Positions 17,108 through 27,969 of a stretch of DNA of 64,000 nt are shown here, one piece after another. The translations under genes and the position numbers were made by a program. Position 1 is the stretch's first letter. Each line of letters starts with the position of its first letter. The stretch is from MH13 sp040219355. Lineage in GTDB: Bacteria; Pseudomonadota; Alphaproteobacteria; Rhizobiales; MH13. The notes below the pieces were generated by a model. That model was not told the origin of the DNA. It made no database searches and was given only the letters and a program-made list of their open reading frames with translations. The DNA lies in NCBI GenBank assembly GCA_040219355.1, contig JAVJSN010000015.1, forward strand, positions 310,001-374,000, written 5' to 3'.

Positions 17108-17389
17108 TCACGCATTCACCTCAACATTGATTTCGATTGAGGTTAGTGGGCTGACCAGTTGGGTGCAATTGAACGCTGTCGGCTTGGCCGCATATGCTCC
17201 TAGAAAGCTTGTGCGGATTGAATGGCGGCAATGGGCCGAAAGCACGGTGCGCACGATCAACAATGTGGGTCGTGCGATCTCCATTAAGGCCATCCTTATG
17301 CCGCATTTGGGGCAGACCTGCGCCGCTCCGTTATTGAGCGCGTCATCTGATTTGGGCAGCGTACCCAAGGGCAGATGACATCCCCCCAT
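17108..17389 (-). CDS. possible degenerate zinc-ribbon small protein
   Basis: 93 residues if started at the ATG at 17389. It contains VCPKCGIRMALMEI and later RTVLSAHCRHSI, resembling small proteobacterial zinc-ribbon proteins with CPKCG-x-M then RTFEC-x2-C-x-HS. One cysteine of the second pair appears to be missing, and the last 35 residues are not family-like. This may be a decayed gene, or chance. The region holds no better candidate. Confidence 0.3.
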   Translation of the reverse strand: MGGCHLPLGTLPKSDDALNNGAAQVCPKCGIRMALMEIARPTLLIVRTVLSAHCRHSIRTSFLGAYAAKPTAFNCTQLVSPLTSIEINVEVNA

Positions 17390-17443
17390 ACAGCGACCGC
17401 TTCCACGCGAGCGTCGCGCGCAGACGAATAAGGTTCCCCCCTC

Positions 17444-17794
17444 ATGCATAAGTCTATTCTCGCGGCCCTTTTGGGCCTGTTCACTGTTGTCGGTCTGTCG
17501 GCAACCGGTTTCGCCAACAACACCGTGACGGTCGCCAGCTGGTATCAGTGCTGCCACACCACCGCCAACGGTGAAGCCTTCAATCCTGACGGACTGACCG
17601 CCGCGCACAAGACACTGCCCTTCGGCACGCGGGTCCAGGTTACCAACCTTGCCAACAACCGCACCGTGACGGTGCGCATCAATGATCGCGGGCCGTTTGT
17701 GCACGGTCGCGGACTTGATCTCAGCCGCGGTGCCGCCCGCGCCATCGGCTGCATTTCGTCGGGCACCTGCCGCGTGTCGATGGATGTTTTGTAG
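17444..17794 (+). CDS. RlpA-like double-psi beta-barrel protein, secreted
   Basis: 116 residues with a Sec signal peptide of about 24 residues (ending ATGFA). The mature protein is a single double-psi beta-barrel: ASWYQCCHTTANGEAFNPDGLTAAHKTLPFGTRVQVTNLANNRTVTVRINDRGPFVHGRGLDLS is the RlpA pattern, with the catalytic-site Asp in NDRGPF. No SPOR domain, so it is shorter than septal RlpA; there is no lipobox. Such proteins cleave or bind denuded peptidoglycan. The CC pair after WYQ is unusual. Single gene on plus. Confidence 0.9.
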   Translation: MHKSILAALLGLFTVVGLSATGFANNTVTVASWYQCCHTTANGEAFNPDGLTAAHKTLPFGTRVQVTNLANNRTVTVRINDRGPFVHGRGLDLSRGAARAIGCISSGTCRVSMDVL

Positions 17795-17884
17795 CCCGCC
17801 TTTGCGCAGCAAAGGGCGCGGGCATGGCAGGCGTTTGCAAAGCAAATGCCGAGAATGCGGCTTCTGATCGCCTATTCTATGAGC

Positions 17885-18017
17885 CGTCACCCCTGTGCTT
17901 GTCACAGGGGTCCATGCCTTTGCGTTTTCGGCATTCATCGGATTGCGGACAGTTCACTGAAATGGATCCCCGCCATGGGAGCGAGACCCGCGGCTCGCGG
18001 ACCGGCGAGGATGACGA
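17885..18017. repeat. dispersed palindromic repeat, copy 1
   Basis: Shares conserved blocks with the copy at 36290-36391: CGTCACCC at the left, CTTGT and GGGGTCCATGCC, then AATGGATCCCCGCCA, and GAGGATGACG or TAGGATGACG at the right. The left tip forms a perfect 8-base hairpin (CCCCTGTG around CTTGT facing CACAGGGG). Outer ends are also inverted. It occupies the gap between the RlpA-like gene and uvrB. Confidence 0.75.
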
Positions 18018-18076
18018 CTTTTTCTAGCGGCGGCGTCTTTTTCTTTCGCCGTCGCTCCGGTCGTTCCGACCGACCG

Positions 18077-20581
<2,505 letters not shown>

Positions 20582-20673
20582 GCCGACCTATATGGATGGC
20601 AGGAGCGGCAAGGGAAAGGCCCGCCGCCAGCTATCCTGACAGATTTGTCAGTATGTTGGCAGGAAGCTGAAAT

Positions 20674-20699
20674 GGGGCGGCTCTAAAGCAGGCCGCCCC
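20674..20699 (-). terminator. terminator-like GC hairpin after the VWA gene
   Basis: GGGGCGGC and GCCGCCCC arms (8 bases, perfect) around a 10-base loop, just beyond the VWA protein stop and before uvrB. The U-tract on either strand is weak, so factor-independent termination is uncertain. Confidence 0.45.
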
Positions 20700-20708
20700 T
20701 TGTGCGCT

Positions 20709-21620
20709 TTACTGCGAAGGCAAGCTCAACTCACCATCCATAGTGCGGCCATCGGAATAAAGTGCTCGTAAACGCACACTATCGATGCTGCTGTCGTCCA
20801 TGGAAAGTTCCAGCGTTCCACCGTTTTCAAGCGTGGCGAAAAAGCCGCGCAGATTGTCATCCGACAGGCGCTGGTTGGTCATTGACGGGTAGAGCGTGGT
20901 GCCTTGGGTTTGCGCGGCCATCTCTCGCAAGTCCAAATGATTGGCAAGATCGGCCTCACCACCAGCATACGCCATGCCAATGATCGTTACGCCGGCGGCT
21001 TCGGCTGCGTCGATCAGGCGATTGACGCTTGAGTCAGAGGCATTTTGCAAGCCATCGGTGAAGAGCACCAACGCCTTGCGGTCGGCCTCCAATTCGGCGA
21101 GCCGTTCAACAGCTGACAGCGCAGAAAGATAGAGCCCGGAGCGATCTTGAGGGTCTACCTGCACAGCTTGCAAGCCTTCTAATGCCGTTGCCGCAACAGA
21201 GGCATCAGCACCAAAGGGAGCCAACGTTTGCAGCGTACCGTCATAAGCTTGCACCTCAACAAGTCGGCTATCGTTGGAAAGCGCGATCATATCGTTGAGA
21301 TCGGCGCGAATGCCGCCATAGCGATCGTCAGTGATGAGGCCGACAGGCGCTTGATGTGTGGTATCGACCAGCATCAGCCAGGCGGCCGTGCCTTCAAACG
21401 GCGTTACCACCAGGCTTTCGCCCTGCATCGCGCTGTTGACGCGTTCCAACTTATCGAGTGTGGCAGGAACCACTGCACGCAGATCACATGTAATCTGGCC
21501 GTCTGTTGAACTGGCCATACAGGTGCCGACCGGAAGGTCGGGCGCAGCGGTGGCGGGTAGAGCAAGTGCCAATCCAAAGCTAAGCGGGGTAAGCACGAGA
21601 AGGCTAAGGTGACGCAACAT
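20709..21620 (-). CDS. secreted von Willebrand factor A domain protein
   Basis: 303 residues from the ATG at 21620. A signal peptide of about 25 residues ends in ATAA. The VWA-like core begins with VVTPFEGTAAWLMLVDTTHQAP; the metal-site motif is DTTHQ rather than DxSxS, so metal binding may be weak. The second MIDAS region is LVLFTDGLQNASDSS, followed by GVTIIGMAYAGG. The C-terminal 70 residues form a separate beta-rich tail (GGTLELSMDDSSIDSVRLRALYSDGR). Two cysteines near the mature N-terminus could pair. Precise role unknown. Divergent from the nucleotidase gene. Confidence 0.8.
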   Translation of the reverse strand: MLRHLSLLVLTPLSFGLALALPATAAPDLPVGTCMASSTDGQITCDLRAVVPATLDKLERVNSAMQGESLVVTPFEGTAAWLMLVDTTHQAPVGLITDDRYGGIRADLNDMIALSNDSRLVEVQAYDGTLQTLAPFGADASVAATALEGLQAVQVDPQDRSGLYLSALSAVERLAELEADRKALVLFTDGLQNASDSSVNRLIDAAEAAGVTIIGMAYAGGEADLANHLDLREMAAQTQGTTLYPSMTNQRLSDDNLRGFFATLENGGTLELSMDDSSIDSVRLRALYSDGRTMDGELSLPSQ

Positions 21621-21707
21621 GTTCGTGTCCTTTCCTGAAGTGCAAAGACCATCAGTGTGCGGCGGCCTGTCGCACATTGCAAATCAACTCTCTCCTCAGA
21701 CAAATCG

Positions 21708-21725
21708 GTGACAGCTAAGTGTGAT
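21708..21725 (-). promoter_or_regulatory. weak PHO-box-like half-sites upstream of the nucleotidase
   Basis: Read on minus: ATCACAC, 4 bases, CTGTCAC. The second half matches the CTGTCAT-type PHO half-site well, the first only partly. It lies in the divergent VWA / nucleotidase region, a plausible PhoB target, but the match is marginal. Confidence 0.2.
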
Positions 21726-21812
21726 TACGCATTGGCTGTGTTCCGGCTTGTAAGCAAGTTCTAATGAATTCACTCTTGTCTCCCAGAAACCCAACCCAGA
21801 GGAGGCTAAGAC

Positions 21813-23771
21813 ATGAGTTTCACACTCAACAGACGATCATTTCTGGCAGGGACGGCGGGGCTGCTCGCTCTTCATCCATTCTCGGTCAACGCATCATCCA
21901 ATCAGGCTCATCTGCGGATCATGGAGACAACTGATCTGCACGTGCATGTGTTTCCCTATGACTATTACGCCGACCGGTCGCGCGACACCGTGGGGCTGGC
22001 GCGCACTGCTGCGCTGATCCAGTCAGTTCGCGATGAAAGCACCAACTCGCTGCTGCTTGACAATGGCGATTTTCTGCAAGGCAATCCGATGGGCGACTAT
22101 ATCGCCTATGAGCGTGGCATGGCCGACGGCGACACGCATCCCGTTATCAACGCCATGAATTTGCTGGGCTTTGACGCATCTACGCTGGGAAATCATGAGT
22201 TCAACTACGGCCTGTCGTTCCTGGAGAAGTCACTGGCTGGGGCCAACTTCCCCTTTGTGTGCGCCAATGTCGTCTCGCGGATGGGGGCATCACCGACTAA
22301 CGACACAACCCTCATTTCCCCGTATCTGATCCTAGATCATCAGGTGATCGACGGGGCTGGAGAGCAGCACGCAATCAAGATCGGACTGATCGGCTTCGTG
22401 CCGCCACAGATCATGACATGGGATCGCCGCCACCTGGAAGGCAATGTGATGGCGCGCGATATCTTGGAAACTGCGAGTGCCTATGTTCCGCAGATGAAAG
22501 AAGAAGGTGCGGATATCATCGTTGCGCTATCGCATTCGGGCATCGGTGATGCAAACGCTGTCGAGGGTATGGAAAATGCCTCGGTTCCGCTGGCGGCGAT
22601 TGACGGGATTGATGCGATTTTGACCGGGCACCACCATCGTGTGTTCCCTGGCCCGGATTATGAAGACACGCCGGGCGTAGACGCTGCGGCTGGCACCATT
22701 ATGGGTAAGCCAGCTGTGATGGGTGGTTTCTGGGGCAGCCATATGGGGCTGCTGGACCTGATGCTGGAGCATGAGGGCGGGCAGTGGCGCATTGCCGCTC
22801 ACACATCCGAGGCGCGGCCGATTTCGATGCGCAATGAAGACCGCTCGATCACAGCCCTGGTCGAGAGTGATCCGGCGGTGCTGGCATCGGTCGAGCAGGA
22901 GCATGAGGAAACACTGGCCTATGTGCGCCGGGCCGTGGGCCGCACAGCCGCGCCGCTGCACAGCTATTTTGCGCTGGTGGCCGATGACCCCTCGGTGCAG
23001 ATCGTGTCCATCGCGCAGACCTGGTACATTGAGCAAATGATGGCGGGGACCGAGTATGAGGGTCTGCCGATCCTGTCGGCGGCGGCTCCGTTCAAGGCCG
23101 GTGGTCGTGGCGGTCCGGACTATTACACCGATGTGCCGGTCGGGGATGTGGCCATTCGCAATGTGGCGGATCTCTATCTTTACCCCAACACCACGCGGGC
23201 GGTTCTGGTCACCGGCGCGCAGGTGAAGGACTGGCTGGAACGGTCGGCTGGCATCTTCAATCAGATTGAACCGGGTGGCAGCGATCAGGTTCTGCTGAAC
23301 CCTGATTTCCCCAGCTACAATTTCGATGTGATTGACGGCGTGACCTATCAGATCGATCTGTCGCAGCCCTCGAAGTTTGATTCCGATGGCAATCTGGCAA
23401 ATCCGGATGCCAACCGCATCGTGGGTCTGGCCTATAATGGCGAACCCATTGCGCCGGACCAACAGTTCGTCATCGCATCGAACAATTATCGTGCAGGCGG
23501 CGGCGGCAGCTTCCCAGGTGCCTCGCCGGAGACGACGATCTTTGAAGGGCCGGACACGAACCGCGATGTGATCGTTCGCTACATTGTTGAGCAAGGCACC
23601 ATCAATCCGCGTGCTGATGCCAACTGGTCTTTTGCGCCAATGCCAGGCACGAGTGTGCTGTTTGATACCGGCCCGGCGGCCGAAGCCTATGTCGATGATG
23701 TCACCGGTGTGGCGATTGAACCGGCAGGCGATGGGCCCGAAGGGTTCGCCCGCTTCCGTATAGCGCTGTAA
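21813..23771 (+). CDS. cpdB: 2',3'-cyclic-nucleotide 2'-phosphodiesterase / 3'-nucleotidase
   Basis: 652 residues, the usual CpdB length. A twin-arginine signal (NRRSFLAGTAGLLAL) suggests Tat export. The metallophosphatase domain shows the metal ligands in METTDLHVHV, LLLDNGDFLQGNP, TLGNHEFNYGL and LTGHHHRVFP; the C-terminal 5'-nucleotidase domain contains the nucleoside-stacking region SNNYRAGGGGSFPG. It would hydrolyse 2',3'-cyclic nucleotides and 3'-nucleotides in the periplasm, the products of RNase T2-type cleavage. A GAGGAGG ribosome site precedes the ATG. Confidence 0.93.
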   Translation: MSFTLNRRSFLAGTAGLLALHPFSVNASSNQAHLRIMETTDLHVHVFPYDYYADRSRDTVGLARTAALIQSVRDESTNSLLLDNGDFLQGNPMGDYIAYERGMADGDTHPVINAMNLLGFDASTLGNHEFNYGLSFLEKSLAGANFPFVCANVVSRMGASPTNDTTLISPYLILDHQVIDGAGEQHAIKIGLIGFVPPQIMTWDRRHLEGNVMARDILETASAYVPQMKEEGADIIVALSHSGIGDANAVEGMENASVPLAAIDGIDAILTGHHHRVFPGPDYEDTPGVDAAAGTIMGKPAVMGGFWGSHMGLLDLMLEHEGGQWRIAAHTSEARPISMRNEDRSITALVESDPAVLASVEQEHEETLAYVRRAVGRTAAPLHSYFALVADDPSVQIVSIAQTWYIEQMMAGTEYEGLPILSAAAPFKAGGRGGPDYYTDVPVGDVAIRNVADLYLYPNTTRAVLVTGAQVKDWLERSAGIFNQIEPGGSDQVLLNPDFPSYNFDVIDGVTYQIDLSQPSKFDSDGNLANPDANRIVGLAYNGEPIAPDQQFVIASNNYRAGGGGSFPGASPETTIFEGPDTNRDVIVRYIVEQGTINPRADANWSFAPMPGTSVLFDTGPAAEAYVDDVTGVAIEPAGDGPEGFARFRIAL

Positions 23772-23879
23772 CGTTGTCGATCCAACTCGCCGGGGCGGCC
23801 TCTGCCCCGGCGCTTCGTGCGTACCGCACGCTACGCCTGGGGGCTTGTCAGCGCGCGATCGGCTGCCCAATCATCGGCG

Positions 23880-25067
23880 ATGCTCAAAGATTTTTCTCTC
23901 CAAGCTGTGTTTATCGGGTTGCTGGCAGCGTTTGTCGGCTTTGCGTCCTCGTTTGCTGTCGTGCTGGCAGGTTTGCGGTCGGTCGGGGCGAGCGAGGCTG
24001 AAGCGACCTCTGGCCTGATGGCATCTGCTGTGGCGATGGGGCTTTGCGGCATCGTTCTCAGCTTGCGCACCAAGCAGCCTATCAGCGTGGCTTGGACAAC
24101 GCCGGGCGCGGCGCTTCTGGCTGGCTCGGCGGCTGTTGCGGGAGGGTTCTCCGATGCGGTGGGCGCGTTTCTTATCTGCGGTGGTCTGATTGTTCTGTCC
24201 GGCCTGTGGCGGCCCTTTGGACGAGCGGTTGAGGCAATCCCTGGCTCGCTGGCCAACGCGATGCTGGCCGGTATTTTGTTGGTGCTTTGCCTTGCTCCCT
24301 TTCGCGCCATCGCTTTCGATCCGCTGCTCGGACTGCCAATTCTCGTGGCGTGGATTATCGGCGCGAGGATCAATCGGTTTTTGGGCGTTCCCGCCGCGCT
24401 GCTTGCCTTCATCGTTGTGGTCATTTTCGGTGTGGACTTTCCACCTGACTGGCAGACGGGGATTGCTGACTCGTTGCTGCCGACGCCCGTGGTGACCCTT
24501 CCAACCTTCACGGTTTCCGCAATGTTTGGCATCGCTCTGCCCTTGTTTATCGTTACCATGGCCTCACAAAATGTGCCCGGTTTGACCGTTCTGAAAGCCA
24601 ATGGCTACACAGTAAAAACCGGGCCAACGCTGGCGGCAACCGGCGTTTTCTCGCTACTTGGTGCGCCCTTTGGCGGCCTGTCGAGCAACTTAGCCGCCAT
24701 CACTGCGGCTATGCTGGCGGGAGAAGAAGCCGGACCGGACAGCAACACACGCTATTGGGGCACGGTCGTGTGTGGCATCGCCTATTGTCTGTTTGGCCTG
24801 TTCGCTGGTGTTGTGATCGCCTTTGTCAGCCTTGCACCGGCTATCCTGATCGAAGCAGTGGCCGGTCTGGCACTGATCTCTGCGTTTGGTGCAGCAGCGC
24901 TCAATGCCTTCAAGGAGGAGGCTGAACGGCCAGCGGCGGCGGTGACCTTTCTGGCAGCAGCGTCCGGCATCTCGATTTTCGGGATTTCCGGCGCATTCTG
25001 GGGGCTCATCGCCGGTGGTCTGATGCTGGCGCTCGCCCAGTCTAAGAGCAAGCGCAAGGCACCCTAA
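23880..25067 (+). CDS. BenE family transporter
   Basis: 395 residues from the ATG at 23880. About twelve hydrophobic helices. BenE-family signatures are visible: KQPISVAWTTPGAALLAG, AIPGSLANAMLAGILL, the MASQNVPGLTVLKANGY motif, and GAPFGGLSSNLAAITAAM. Founding members import benzoate with protons, but related paralogues have unassigned substrates, so only the family is asserted. The 3' end overlaps the end of the convergent LysR gene by 4 bases. It starts 108 bases after cpdB on the same strand. Confidence 0.9.
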   Translation: MLKDFSLQAVFIGLLAAFVGFASSFAVVLAGLRSVGASEAEATSGLMASAVAMGLCGIVLSLRTKQPISVAWTTPGAALLAGSAAVAGGFSDAVGAFLICGGLIVLSGLWRPFGRAVEAIPGSLANAMLAGILLVLCLAPFRAIAFDPLLGLPILVAWIIGARINRFLGVPAALLAFIVVVIFGVDFPPDWQTGIADSLLPTPVVTLPTFTVSAMFGIALPLFIVTMASQNVPGLTVLKANGYTVKTGPTLAATGVFSLLGAPFGGLSSNLAAITAAMLAGEEAGPDSNTRYWGTVVCGIAYCLFGLFAGVVIAFVSLAPAILIEAVAGLALISAFGAAALNAFKEEAERPAAAVTFLAAASGISIFGISGAFWGLIAGGLMLALAQSKSKRKAP

Positions 25068-25957
25068 TAGGGCTTGCTCAGTTCCTCGGCCAGAATGTCG
25101 AAGACCAAGCGGATGCGGCGTGAGGTGCGCAGCTCGCGGTGGGTCACCAGCCAGATAGGAAAGGATATGGGTGGGACGTCTTCGAGCACTTGGACAAGGC
25201 CGGGTATCTTTTCTGCGGTGTCGGACATCAGCGGGCTTATGCCCAGGCCCTGACGGGTCAATTGCTCGCAGGCGAGCGTGTTCGCTGAGGATACAGGAAA
25301 GCTGGACGCCGTGACCTTCAGCCCAAGCGCTTGCATGTAGCCGATGAACCGCTCCGAGCGATCAAAGCCGATGAAAACCGGCCCATTCACATCGTCCGGC
25401 TTTGTAGGGTGGCCGTTCTTCTCGACCCAGCTTTCTGATGCATAAAAATGGGCCTTGGCATCGCGCAGTTTTTTGCCGATCAAATCGGGCTCGGTGGGCT
25501 CAACATGACGCACGGCGATGTCGGCCTCGCGACGGCGAAGATCTGACAAGGCGTTCGAGACAACCAGTTCGATGCTGATTTGCGGTGCAATGTCACGGAT
25601 TTTGGCAACGATACGCGGCATCACATTAACGGACATGCCATCACCGGCGGAAATGCTGACGAGTCCGTCGGTCGTTTGCGACCGCCCGGTGGCCACAAGT
25701 GCCAAACCGTCGGCTGCCTCGGCCATCGCCTTGCCATGGTGCAGAAGGTCGAGCCCGGTTTCGGTAAGTATCAGTTTCTTGCCGATGCGTTCGAAAAGGG
25801 TAAGGCCGAGCGCCTCTTCTAGCGCTGCGACTTGGCGACTCAAGGTCGGTTGCGTGAGCCCAAGTTTGCGCGCCGCCGCCGACAGCGAGCCGGTTTCAGC
25901 GGCCGCAATGAAGCCACGCATTTGGTTCCAATCGAATCCATTCATGCGAATATGCAT
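25064..25957 (-). CDS. LysR family transcriptional regulator
   Basis: 297 residues from the ATG at 25957 (another at 25945). The winged HTH is at the N-terminus: NGFDWNQMRGFIAAAETGSLSAAARKLGLTQPTLSRQVAALEEALGLTLFERIGKKLILTETG. A substrate-binding domain of the usual length follows. It is divergent from a methyltransferase gene (71 bases apart), the classical arrangement for a LysR target, and convergent with the BenE transporter gene. The effector is unknown. Confidence 0.93.
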   Translation of the reverse strand: MHIRMNGFDWNQMRGFIAAAETGSLSAAARKLGLTQPTLSRQVAALEEALGLTLFERIGKKLILTETGLDLLHHGKAMAEAADGLALVATGRSQTTDGLVSISAGDGMSVNVMPRIVAKIRDIAPQISIELVVSNALSDLRRREADIAVRHVEPTEPDLIGKKLRDAKAHFYASESWVEKNGHPTKPDDVNGPVFIGFDRSERFIGYMQALGLKVTASSFPVSSANTLACEQLTRQGLGISPLMSDTAEKIPGLVQVLEDVPPISFPIWLVTHRELRTSRRIRLVFDILAEELSKPY

Positions 25958-26028
25958 ATCACGACTACGCTTCTCGGCAATTTTCCTGTGGATTGCGTAT
26001 GATATGACGCCGGTCAAAGGAGATCACT

Positions 26029-26706
26029 ATGACCGCACTGACCCTAGAGCCGCAGACCATGACACCTGACACACGCAAAGACGCCCGCTTCTGGGACGGC
26101 ATCGCCAAGAAGTACGCCGCCCAAAAAGTCGGCGATGAGGCCGGGTACAAACGCACCCTGGAGCGCACCGCCTCTTTTTTCGATGAGGACTACCGTGTGC
26201 TGGAGATTGGCTGTGGCACCGGCTCGACGGCGCTTAAACTCGCGCCGCACGCCGCGCACATCACCGCAAGCGACGTTTCCAGCGCCATGATCGATATTGC
26301 CCGCGATAAGGCACGCCGCGAGGGCGCGACCAACGTCCAGTTCGACGTCGCCTCAGCCGGAGACGCCCGTTACGAGGGCCGCGGCTTTGATGCGGTTATG
26401 GCCTTCAACATCCTCCATTTGGTAGCTGACATGGATGCTTTGCTGGCGAGCTTGCGGGCCAGCCTCAAGCCTGGCGGCCTGCTGATCAGCAAGACGCCGT
26501 GTTTGGGCGTGATGAACCCCCTGATCACTTGGGTCGCCGTTCCGCTGATGCAGCTGATCGGCAAAGCGCCATCGCAGGTGACCAGCGTTTCGCCGGACGA
26601 GCTCCGCCTTGCCACCGAGCGCGCTGGTTTCGAGATCATCACCGTCGAAAACCATCGCACCGACGGCAAGGTGCACCACCCTTACATTGTTGCCAAACGG
26701 GTTTAG
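26029..26706 (+). CDS. class I SAM-dependent methyltransferase
   Basis: 225 residues. SAM-binding motif I is VLEIGCGTGSTALKLAP; the acidic loop of motif II is ITASDVSSAMIDIARDKAR; motif III/IV is FDAVMAFNILHLVADMDALLASLRASLKPGGLLISKTP. It resembles UbiE/Coq5-like or small-molecule methyltransferases; the substrate cannot be read. AAAGGAG lies 8 bases before the ATG. It diverges from a LysR gene that may control it and its stop overlaps the end of the convergent hydrolase gene by 4 bases. Confidence 0.9.
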   Translation: MTALTLEPQTMTPDTRKDARFWDGIAKKYAAQKVGDEAGYKRTLERTASFFDEDYRVLEIGCGTGSTALKLAPHAAHITASDVSSAMIDIARDKARREGATNVQFDVASAGDARYEGRGFDAVMAFNILHLVADMDALLASLRASLKPGGLLISKTPCLGVMNPLITWVAVPLMQLIGKAPSQVTSVSPDELRLATERAGFEIITVENHRTDGKVHHPYIVAKRV

Positions 26707-27665
26707 ACCTCCATTGGGCGCTGCGGGTCGGTCAGAAAGGCGCGCAGCGCTTGGGTGGTTTTCTCCGGGTGCAGATCAATGAAAAAGTGACCGCCTGGCA
26801 TCGGTGCATGGCTGACCAAGCCGGTGGCCTCCTGTTTCCAGATGCCAGCCACATTGAAGCGCTGACCCATCACACCATCCTGCCCCTCCATCACAAGGAG
26901 TGGGCAGGCGATTTTGCGGTGCGGTTGTTCTTCGTCATGGGCGTAATCGATCATCGATCCGGCACGGTAGTCGCCGCAGCTTGCTGCGATCATTGCCGGG
27001 TCGTGCCAGGCCTGCCGGTAGGCGTTGAGCATGGCCGGATCGAACTCTTCCAGCTTGGCCTTGCCCCAACCTTGCAGGCAGGTTTCGAAAAACATGTCCG
27101 GATCGGCGCCAATAAGCTTGGCTGAAAAGGGCAGGGGCTGCGACAGAAAAGGCCAATGCCAATAGGCTAGGCTAAGGCTGGTATCCATGTTCACCCAGAC
27201 ATCCACCGTCGGGATGATGTCCATCACGGTCAGCGATAGCAGACGGTTCGGTTGATCGAGCGCGAAGCGGTGACCCACCCGCGCGCCGCGATCATGGCCG
27301 ACCAGGTGAAACGTCTCATGACCGAGAGAGGTCATCAGGTCCGCCATGTCACCGGCCATCACGCGGAAGGCGTAGTTCTCCGCGTCTGGCGTCGGTTCGG
27401 GTTTGTCCGAGGCGCCATAGCCACGCAGATCAGCGGCGATGACGGTGAACTGGTCGGCAAGCTTCGGCGCGACCTTCGCCCATAAGGCCCGGTTTTGCGG
27501 ATAGCCATGCAACAGCAGCACCGGTGGGCCCGATCCCGCCGTGACGTAGCGGATCGTGATACCGTCCGCGCCGGTGTTTTCGCCGATGGCAAAGCCTGGA
27601 AACAGCGGATCAGCGCTCAAGAATGATCTCGACTGTTGCTCCGCCGAGCTCATCAACACTGTCAT
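26703..27665 (-). CDS. fluoroacetate (haloacetate) dehalogenase-like alpha/beta hydrolase
   Basis: 320 residues from the first ATG. The catalytic set of fluoroacetate dehalogenases lines up with its spacing: nucleophile Asp125 followed by Arg126 and Arg129 (HDRGARVGHR) for the carboxylate, acid Asp149, the halide pair His170-Trp171 (YWHWPFLSQP), Tyr233 (GDYRAG) and catalytic His293 (PGGHFF). The oxyanion motif HGYPQ is present. These residues support hydrolytic dehalogenation of short haloacids, possibly C-F cleavage, although some relatives with the set act on other substrates. The first ATG overlaps the upstream gene by 56 bases; later starts at 27650 or 27620 are possible. Confidence 0.85.
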   Translation of the reverse strand: MTVLMSSAEQQSRSFLSADPLFPGFAIGENTGADGITIRYVTAGSGPPVLLLHGYPQNRALWAKVAPKLADQFTVIAADLRGYGASDKPEPTPDAENYAFRVMAGDMADLMTSLGHETFHLVGHDRGARVGHRFALDQPNRLLSLTVMDIIPTVDVWVNMDTSLSLAYWHWPFLSQPLPFSAKLIGADPDMFFETCLQGWGKAKLEEFDPAMLNAYRQAWHDPAMIAASCGDYRAGSMIDYAHDEEQPHRKIACPLLVMEGQDGVMGQRFNVAGIWKQEATGLVSHAPMPGGHFFIDLHPEKTTQALRAFLTDPQRPMEV

Positions 27666-27969
27666 GGGCGCGCACGGTGATGGTGGTCACCGCATCGGGA
27701 ATGGTCAGTGCATTGAGAGAGCGTGTGAATGGCTGCTCATCGACGTGCGGGTGAAACAGCGTGCGGCTGCCAAGCACGGTGCCATCTTCATCAAGCACGT
27801 CGAAACGGTCCGCGTAGTGCTCCCACCCAGTGTCGCCGTGCAGAATGGTGGCAGACACTGTCCATGTGCCACGGATATCTTGCGTTGCGGTTGCGGCGAT
27901 AACGTCGGCTTCACCACCCCAAACGTTGGATGCCCAAGCTAAAGCAAGAACGCTAAACGCCCAACGCAT
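27610..27969 (-). CDS. small secreted protein, unrecognised
   Basis: 119 residues from the ATG at 27969. Signal peptide MRWAFSVLALAWASNVWGG, then a beta-rich domain (GTWTVSATILHGDTGWEHYADRFDVLDEDGTVLGSRTLFHPHVDEQPFTRSL and VTTITVRAHDSVDELGGATVEIILER) resembling a single immunoglobulin- or C2-like sandwich. Family not recognised. Its 5' end overlaps the DUF3775 gene by 17 bases and its 3' end overlaps the dehalogenase-like gene, so the three genes are probably one transcript with coupled translation. Confidence 0.7.
   Translation of the reverse strand: MRWAFSVLALAWASNVWGGEADVIAATATQDIRGTWTVSATILHGDTGWEHYADRFDVLDEDGTVLGSRTLFHPHVDEQPFTRSLNALTIPDAVTTITVRAHDSVDELGGATVEIILER

Noticed and set aside
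22527..23870. 447-codon open frame on minus opposite cpdB
   Set aside because: It is the antisense of a well-recognised gene in moderately GC-rich DNA, has no family features, and its composition is Arg/His-rich as expected of a shadow frame.
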